From Isoetes taiwanensis (taxonomy: Eukaryota; Streptophyta; Lycopodiopsida; Isoetales; Isoetaceae): a DNA stretch of 64,000 bases. Made by a program: the position numbers and the translations under genes. The stretch is from contig JAJEKV010000037.1 of the NCBI GenBank assembly GCA_021234155.1, positions 2,861,463 through 2,925,462 of the forward strand, in the 5' to 3' direction. The notes below the pieces were generated by a model. The model saw only the letters and a list, made by a program, of their open reading frames with translations. It was not told the DNA's origin and did not search any database. Shown piece by piece: positions 56,520 to 64,000 of the stretch (positions are counted from its first letter, which is position 1; each line of letters starts with the position of its first letter).

Positions 56520-58990
56520 GAATGGGATGTGCATTTTTGGGTACGGCGGAGATTCTGAGGAACAACCTATTGCTCACGAGATCCGAGAAGTGTTGGATGA
56601 GTTCTCACGTGTGTTTCCTAAAAGAATTAACGAGGTAACACTCCACATAGAATGTAGGTAAATCATAGAGATAGAACTTGTTACAGGGCTGAACCTCACG
56701 TCCAAGACCACCATATAGATTTGCATGCATTAGAAGAGATGCGGCACGGGTGGAAAGAAAGCGATTAAGCGGAATTATTTGGAACAAAAGGGGTTTTACA
56801 TACGGCGAGTGTTTTACGCGCCATTTTAGAACATGATTACATTTGCAAAAGATGCGGTAGGGACAGTAAGGTTGTGTATTGATTACCGCATACTTAACGG
56901 TCTGATGAAGAATAGATATACGTACTTCTAGGGTTGATAGGCTATTTGGCCAGTTGGGACAAGCTAAGTACTTCACAAAATTTGATCTACGATCTGGATA
57001 TCATCAGTCCGGATCAAGGACCTGAATATTTATAAAATTTGCATTTAGGACCGCTCACGGACATTACAGCGAGTTTGTTGTAGTACCCTTTGGATTGACA
57101 AATGCTCATACCACCTTTATCGTCTAATGGGTGGAATGAGATAATGGAGTCTTTCTTGGATAAGTTTATATTGGTTTTCTTTGATGATATTTTGGGTATA
57201 TTCCAGGACATTAGAGGAGCATATGGAACATGTAAAAGCGGACATTAGCTATTTTCGGCAAAGAAGGGTTGTATGGTAGTATCTAAGTGTTGCTTTTAAA
57301 ACTAGATTGGTATACCTTGGGCATGTTATTGAGGAAGAAAGGGATTGGAGCAGATCCTTTACAAAGGTTGAGGCTGATTAGGGATTGGCCCACACCAAAG
57401 GCAGTGAAGGAGGTAGATCATTCTTGGGATTAGCGGGAGTATTCTTGTAAATTTGTTCCCTAAATTTCACGAATTGCTACTCCTTTGACTTCTTTTAATT
57501 TGGAGTAAGAAGAAGAATGATTTGCATTGGTGATAATTGCGTCGAGAAAGTTTCAAAATTAAGGATGTTTTGGTTAGTGCACAATTTAGGTTAAGAGCAT
57601 GAGATATACATACCAGTCTTTGATATACAGGAAGAAGCTATAGAAGTCTTCTTTGTAGGATAGCGAGTTTGTGCCTTATATATATCTACGTAAAGGGTAT
57701 ACTCTGAACAAAATTACCGATTACATGATCTGAGAAATGTTAGCCGTATATCCATGCCTTGAGGGGTATGGAACTATTATTTCTTTGGGTAAATGCGTTT
57801 CTCTTTGGTACACTTAAAATCACAGTATTTTACCAAAGCAAACTATATTTGAATAATAGCCAAAAGAGAGGTGGATACAATTAAGAAGAGTATGATTTTG
57901 AAATTGAATATCAACACAGCAAAGAAAATGTGATTCTTGGTCACTTTGTATCCTAGAAGGTCATTTTTAACCTCTATTGAGTGTGTTACAAGGGCAATGG
58001 GGATCACGGATATTCTTATAGAGTGGGAATGATCCATATTTTACTTTTTGTGTTGGAGAACCCTCAAGATTTTTCGAGGTATGCATTATCCAGAAAGGAG
58101 TTTTATATTATAATGGCAGTATGTGTATTCCTATGTGGTCGGGGAGTTGAGATTGAGGTTGCTACATAAAACACATGATAGTCCTTTAGCGAGGCCACCC
58201 GAGGGTACACAAGAGCTTTGGGGAAAATGTGCGAATTTCTTTTGGCCGGGCGGGAAAGAAGATGGTAAGGGTGTGGCAAGCTGGGTGTTTGTATCTTGTC
58301 AAAAGGTAAAAGTATCAAGGTTTGAGGAGCACGGAGGAATTCCTGACCTTTGGTAATTCCATCTTCTAAGTGGGAGAGTATTTCCATGGACTTCATTGTT
58401 GAACTAGGACCGCGTTAGGAGGTTATGATGCAATCCCTATGTTGTGGTTGGCCAGAGGCTCACTAAAAGCGGGCCATTTATGCCCTCACGAGACTACACT
58501 CACAGTGATGGATGTGCTGAGGTGGCTGTTAAGGAGATTTTTGAGATTGCATGGGATCACGAGCTATTTCACGGACCCGGGATACAAAGTTTATGAGTCA
58601 ATTTTGGCAAGGGTTGTTTCAAAATGGCTGGGACTAAGTTATATGCGATTACATCTTATAGATCCTCAAAGCGGAGGATATGGCCAAGCTGGAGTGAGTT
58701 AATCAAATCTTGGAGGGATATGCTGGGATGTATGTGCCTAGTCAGCAAAGGTATGGGATTTCTATTTGTATTTGGCGGAGTTTGCATACGATAACACTTA
58801 TCAAGATTCCATCAAAATATAAGGTCCTTTTTGAGGCAATGTATATGGTAGGGCGTCGTTGTCTCATAGTGGAGAGATCCCCAATGAGAATATTGCAGGC
58901 GACTAATGAGGTACTTGAAGGACATGGATGCTCAACTAAAAAGGAGACTTTCCTTGAGAATTTGGTACATGGCACAAAATAGACAGGCCC
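56520..58990 (+). pseudogene. Gypsy pol: reverse transcriptase, RNase H, integrase
   Basis: Across frames on plus: HEIREVLDEFSRVFPKR (about 56576), ITFAKDAVGTVRLCIDYRIL (about 56836), a KYFTKFDLRSGYH-like block near 56967, YEFVVVPFGLTNA-like words near 57066, FFDDIL (about 57177, catalytic Asp pair), EEHMEHVKADI, RLVYLGHVIEE and RSFLGLAG (57210-57445) of the reverse transcriptase; HDSPLARPPEGTQELWGKCA and FFWPGGKEDG with SCQKVKVSRF (58170-58320) of the integrase zinc region; DRLTKSGPFMP-like and KEIFEIAW blocks (58450-58550) of the core. Many frameshifts; inactive. Confidence 0.85.
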
Positions 58991-59121
58991 GAACAATCAC
59001 GGAGATTTTTGGTTTAATGGTGAGGTTATCTTTGAGAAGATGCCACAGGAAGATGCTAGTGGATTCTTAAGTGAGTTTAGAATGGCCCATGAGGGACATG
59101 GGTTGAATTTTGGAGGAGGCA

Positions 59122-59277
59122 TACTTAGACCCATTGTTGGAGCCTTTCGAGTATTGAACGCGAATGTGCACATGGGAAGCGTTCAGAACACCGCAGCATA
59201 AATGGGTAGAAGCGACTACTCGTAAAGCGTCTAGGCAGTGTTGATTAGTTAAAGGCATGTCGAGTTAAGAGCGTTCT
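59122..59277 (+). repeat. Gypsy 3' LTR, about 156 bp
   Basis: Begins near TACTTAGACCC after the purine run at 59109-59121 and ends GAGCGTTCT, followed by GAAGA. Divergence from the 5' LTR is substantial, so the insertion is old. Confidence 0.72.
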
Positions 59278-59282
59278 GAAGA

Positions 59283-60639
59283 AAGGGAAAAAGGTATAAT
59301 GAGATAATATTTTCTCAGTGGTTAAGCTCACAGAAATTTTGAGGGTATTTTTTAGCAGAGGTACAAATGCATTGGAATTTAGAAATACATCATATGGATG
59401 TAAAAGCTGCTTTTCATCACGGTGAAAAGAAAATATTCATATGAAGCAACTGCTTGGTTGCTTGAGGAAAAAGATTCCAGAAGTGTTTGGAAACTTCATG
59501 TTATATGGCTTAAAAGGCAATCATGGCTTAGAGCGAAATCACCACGTGAATGGTATTTTTGCATAGACAATTTCCTAAGAGCCTTGAGGTTTTGAAAGAC
59601 TACAAAATGAAGTAGAATCTATATACAAATTCGGAGATAGGAGAAAAATTTTTGTTTAATTGCATTATATATGGATGATTGCATAATGATGTAAATAGTC
59701 AAAAGTTGCTTGCTTGACAAGATGCAAAAGATATTTTGAGAAAAGCAATTTGAAATAGTGACCTTGGTGAGTTAAGAGCAATTTTAGGATTGAAGTATTA
59801 GAAATAGAGACAAAGGTATTTTGTCTTTATGAGAAACAAACATGTTGAAAATATGCTTAAAAGGTTTCATATACGAGATGCAAGAATAGCAAAGGTCCCT
59901 AATGCTTTACTTGAGTCATAAGCTAAGCGATATTGTTCATTGATAGAACCACCAAAAGGGAGGATACTGGAGAAAATACCATACGAGGAGAGATAATAGG
60001 TTGCTTACTTTATTTGTCCAATGATACAAGACGACATTAGCTACTTTCGATTGAATGTTTTGAGTAGATATTGCAATTGTCCAATAAGAAACATTGGAAA
60101 GCGACGAAACATGTTAAAATATTTAAAAGGGACAGCTAATCCTTGGAATCACATTTACCTCGATGATTTGAATTTAAAAAGGCTTTAGTGATGCAGTTAG
60201 GGGAGGAGATAGAAATCTGAGAATTCCACAGCATGAGGTTATGTTGACATTTCTTGGAGGGAGGAGTAATAACTTGGAGAAGCAAAAGCAAAAGTACGTG
60301 GCAATATCTTCAACGAGAATTTGAGTATCGCGGCCTAGTTCATTGTATAATCATTGGAGGAACTTGGTTTTAAACAAGACAACTCTGACTAATATGGTAA
60401 TACGATTATAAGGTTACTGACGCAGTAAAAACCCGGTCAACATGAGAGAACAAAGCATATCAAACTTGATGTGCACTTCATTAAATATGAGAGAAGGGGT
60501 TAGCATATACAAATGTGTTACATTCATACAAGAGCTTTACTTGATTCTTGCGGTATTTCAATAAAAGCACTAGTGGAGAAAAGTTTCTGAAGTTGAAGGC
60601 AAAATTAGATGTGATGAGCACGTGTCTTTGAAGGAGGAG
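59283..60639 (+). pseudogene. Ty1/copia fragment 3: reverse transcriptase and RNase H
   Basis: EVQMHWNLEIHHMDVKAAFHHG (about 59361; usual form DVKTAFLHG), GEKFLFNCIIYG (catalytic YVDD region, lost by mutation), SDLGELRAILGLKY, NKHVENMLKRFHI, RDARIAKVPNAL, MIQDDISYFRLNVLSRYC (about 60018) and NMLKYLKGTA (about 60110) follow copia order through RNase H. The tail MSTCLGEV-like words precede a purine run AAGGAGGAG (60631-60639). It joins with fragment 2 across the gypsy insertion. Confidence 0.85.
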
Positions 60640-61160
60640 TGTAGAATATGCGAGGAAATATATTAGCATGTCATACGCAGGAGTTATCATAAAAGATATA
60701 CTGAACAATACGTATTTGTTGAATTATGTGAAGGTTGAATATAATTTAGCTGAAGTTGAAAACGAAAAGCTAACTTTAATAAAGGGAGTTCATACCATCT
60801 GAAGCTTAAATTGAGTAGGCATATATTTGGGGTTAAAAACAATGGTTTATACCATTTGTAATATGAAGGTTGAATAGATAGAATAGGAATTCGATGGGTG
60901 GCTTATAAATTCAAACCATGTATAGTATATACAAGACTAAGGAAGTCGGCATAAGAAATCCACATGGTAGGAACCTTACCCGAGAAGCGTTAGGATCCAG
61001 AGCCCAATAAGTAAGATATACGAGGAAGATTGTAAATACCACGGTGAGCAGTCTTGAGGTTTGAGAGCGATTGTAAGCAGTCTTTTAAATCATATTTTTC
61101 TATGGTTGATGGTTTTATAAAGATAGGGGAGATAGCATTGGATTAAAGTGTATTTGTATG
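60640..61160 (+). repeat. Probable copia 3' LTR
   Basis: Starts TGTAGAATATGCG directly after the polypurine tract. Internal purine-rich AT sequence follows; I cannot place the end for lack of the 5' LTR. Confidence 0.45.
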
Positions 61161-64000
61161 TAAAAAAATCTAATAATGTAGTGAATTTACTTAGTGCATA
61201 GGTTGATTATGGTGTCTTGAGATTTGTCTTGAACATTTGTATGTTTTAGACAAAAGGCTTCAAATATTAAATGATTGAGATAAACTTGATACGCTAATGG
61301 TAATGTCCCTATCCTTGACAATCTAAAATTTGCAATCGAGCGCCTTCAAATATTCCACCATTCCATGCATCAGGGTAGTGCTGTATTTGTATTTATTAAC
61401 CACCGGCATATTTATGAGTATAATCCTACTGCATATCACGGCTGATATTAACTGCATGCATGGTATTTTTATTTATTATTCCCTTGCATCCCATAGTAAT
61501 ATAATTCCACAGCATACCTCAAAATCCTAGGTCTAAGATTACGGTCTAGCCTCCAAAAATTCAACCCATGTCCTCCTTAAGAGCATCTCTCGAAGCTTAG
61601 AAAGAATCAATTAGCATCACCGCGTAATACTTCACCGGGGACAAACGCCGCCCATTGAACCAAAATCGCCCGTATCGTTCGCCTCCTTGAAGCGGCGGGT
61701 CTCCTCTTCTGCGAGAATAGGCGGCAGATTACTCCTCTTACGAGAATACATTACGGTTGGGGAGTCTGAAAGTTCTCACACTACCATGGAGTCACAGCAT
61801 ATGGGAAAGATCAAAATATATTTCTCAGGGAGTTACTCCAGAGTGGAAGAGCGTTGCTGTACTTTAGTCACGAAGATAACTCTATAATCCACTAATGTCC
61901 GAAACTTTTAACAAGGTACCTGTAACTTCCCCAGCGGGCACGGCGGTTAGCCTCTCCGGTAGCTGGAAATAGCATGATATCACAGATTGGATCTACTTAA
62001 CCCTTGGAACTCGAGAAATTAACACATGCATGCCTTAAAGAAATTAATCATTGTATGTTCTATGGTCCCAAAAATATACTTGCACACATTGCACAAATAA
62101 CCCTTACGACAATTAATATTCTTGATAACTACCAATAAGGCCCATTATATAATAAGAATAAAAATCAAGTTTATTGAATAGCAATCCACACTTCTACTCT
62201 TGCCTTCTAGCGAAGCTTGGCTGCCTCTCGGGCATCTCACCTCTGCTTACACCATCAACCCGCGGGGTTAGTCACACCCGGACTAAGAAATTAGGGGTCG
62301 GGGATCTAGGACATGTCACAGCATCAGCAATACAAAGCATTAGCTTACAGAAATATTACCTCCAACCTTGCAAGTAACTGGCTGCAATCCAAGATACTAG
62401 TCAACAAGCATATCCCTTTATAAACATGACCATTGCAACTTCATTCCATTATTTCAGAAGACCGCATATATAGAACTAAGCAATCACTTAGCAGCATTTG
62501 CAACCAATATTCCTCTGCGAATTAGAGCAAGGTCAACAGAATTTGTCCAGGGCCGGTGACATAAGTGGGGTAACCGCGTGTGTACACACCCATCCGCAGC
62601 TAGCGTCCAACTGGAGGACCACTTAGCATGCGTAGCGTTTGTACCATACGGTGCTCGGTAGCGATGTTCCAAATAATAACATTTACATTCTTCTTGTAAA
62701 ACATGAGTCTAGACCATACAGCACCTAGACTCGGCCGAGCTATATGTCGAAGAGTTATACCATATATAAGTCATAGCAACATGAATTCCACCCAATATCA
62801 ACTAGGCACATTACCATATCAAATTTACCTCATAAAATTCCATAGTTTACACTTCATGCAACAAAAGAAAATTTTAGTTATATACTCCATTATGAACATT
62901 ACTATCTCTCACGATGCAACATCACGATGCTCAGAACAAACAAAATACAACCTTAGCTAATATCTTATTATTTTAACTAGATCAATTTCCTTCAAATTAC
63001 TACTTATAACCTTAGTGGCGTTAAAGCTATATACAACTAACTTGCTAGTTTGTGATTCGTCCATTTCATTTCGTAATACACACCTCTAGCATGTATTTTC
63101 GGCGCTACTCTAATTTAGTTTATTCCAAAGGGTTTGCCATATATAGCAGCATTAGGCTACACATTTAAGTAATCATAAATAACTTATACCCATTTAACAC
63201 TTAACCTTCCTTAACTTAACCCTTATTCTTAAGATAGAAATTACTAACTCCAATTCCTTTATTTCAGGGCAACCATTGTGTTTTGTTTTAACTAGCCTTT
63301 TCTTTTCCTATTAACCTATTAAATAACTTTTCTTATTATTATTAACCTAATGTAACTTACAAAAAGCGCACGGCCTGCAATACACAGATCCGGCCTTCAG
63401 ACCATCGGATCCAGCCCCAAATCACCTGGAACATCCCGATTTTGCTCTCAAAGGTTGGATCATTTCGGCTTGTTTTAGCGCAAATCAGATATTTTGGTAG
63501 TTCGTGGCCACCAAGATCAGATTATTTGCAGCCAAATCTTGCTTCAATCGCCCTGATTCTATATTCTTTGGTCAATTCGACCTCACAGAGCCCAATTGAC
63601 CCATTCAGGGCAATTTCCGTGCTCTTCAAGCATTCCCAAATCAATAAAGATCGCTGGCGTTCCGCCAGCAGCATGCAAGAAGAAGGAAATATTATTTGCT
63701 GTCCTAACCAGTTTCTGCCGAAATAATATGATGCCAGTCCATTCTGCCACGAAGCTCTAGTTATTCCTAAAAGCTGCTTAGCTCTTCTATTACAGATTAC
63801 AGTTATCATCATGGTAGAAAAATGTGGAGACAACCGGCAGATATTTTACTAGCCATGCAAGCTTCAAGATATTTCAATACTTAAAGTCACTATCACCAAG
63901 CGTACATTTCCTATATGATTCAATTCTAATCCTATATTTGGATTACTTAACAATAAAAACAAAGCACAGCTTTACTGTATACGAGCAATACGTAACCGTA
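61161..64000. other. Non-coding DNA, possible LTR edge
   Basis: Nothing coding recognised. On minus, TGTGACATGTCC at 62320 starts a stretch that resembles plant LTR beginnings, but no partner LTR lies in the window. Confidence 0.3.

Larger units (their letters stand above)
55771..59277 (+). mobile_element. Ty3/gypsy retrotransposon with short LTRs
   Basis: Two diverged direct repeats bound the element: 55771-55937 and about 59122-59277. They share CTTTCGAGTATTGAAC, ATAAATGGGTAGAAGCGACT and AAAGCGTCT. GAAGA flanks both sides. After the left repeat is GTTGGTATG (a degenerate tRNA-Met primer-site start), and before the right repeat is a purine run TTTGGAGGAGGCA. The interior encodes gypsy protease-to-integrase remnants only; gag is unrecognisable. 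At 3.5 kb it is short for a gypsy element. It sits within the copia reverse transcriptase. Confidence 0.85.

Noticed and set aside
1-64000. CRISPR arrays, bacterial operons or ribosome-binding sites
   Set aside because: The tandem repeats seen are minisatellites or transposon arrays without spacer structure, and introns, Helitrons and LTR elements mark the DNA as plant nuclear.

Overview
This window is nuclear DNA from a land plant. It is AT-rich and mostly non-coding. It holds one recognisable plant nuclear gene with short GT-AG introns and a likely plastid transit peptide, and it is full of plant-type transposons: Helitrons, CACTA, PIF/Harbinger-like, Ty1/copia, Ty3/gypsy and several LINE lineages. 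The LINE types, the heavy nesting and the gene spacing would fit a fern, lycophyte or other seed-free plant, but the species cannot be fixed from sequence alone. Most long open frames are shadows of repeats.

Layout. 1-11 kb is low-information DNA with a duplicated minisatellite repeat, short tandem duplications and two hairpin motifs. 11.2-12.8 kb is the 5' half of a LINE on the minus strand. 13.9-17.1 kb (+) holds a candidate six-exon gene of about 122 codons in which all five junctions agree in phase; its second exon resembles a serine palmitoyltransferase LCB1 exon. 18.7-22.0 kb holds a Helitron 3' end, the second copy of the minisatellite repeat, two adjacent near-perfect hairpins, and a complete 1,851-bp minus-strand Helitron that is mostly a 1.6-kb homopyrimidine tract. 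22.5-24.8 kb (-) is an eight-exon alpha/beta hydrolase gene of the chlorophyll dephytylase (CLD1/At4g36530-like) group, the clearest host gene here.

25-38 kb has a direct duplication upstream of the hydrolase, another Helitron 3' end, and a minus-strand LINE (28.8-35.1 kb) split by a 3,484-bp CACTA element with 42-bp inverted termini and a TTC target duplication. A retroposon with a 28-base tail and a 991-bp PIF/Harbinger-like element follow.

38-61 kb is decayed transposon DNA. It contains a frameshifted B-box/PLATZ-like zinc-finger gene, a plus-strand LINE ending in a TATTC-type tail at 45.7 kb, and a Ty1/copia element broken into three pieces (45.7-47.0, 55.3-55.8, 59.3-60.6 kb). The copia is split by an unexplained 8.3-kb block, which contains an assembly gap, and by a 3.5-kb Ty3/gypsy element with 5-bp target duplications. 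61-64 kb shows nothing recognisable.

The most useful observations are the nested insertions whose host frames can be followed across the junctions, two hairpin families whose stems differ between copies yet still pair (suggesting selected RNA structure in retroposon 3' regions), the homopyrimidine Helitron, and the short mosaic-looking gene.
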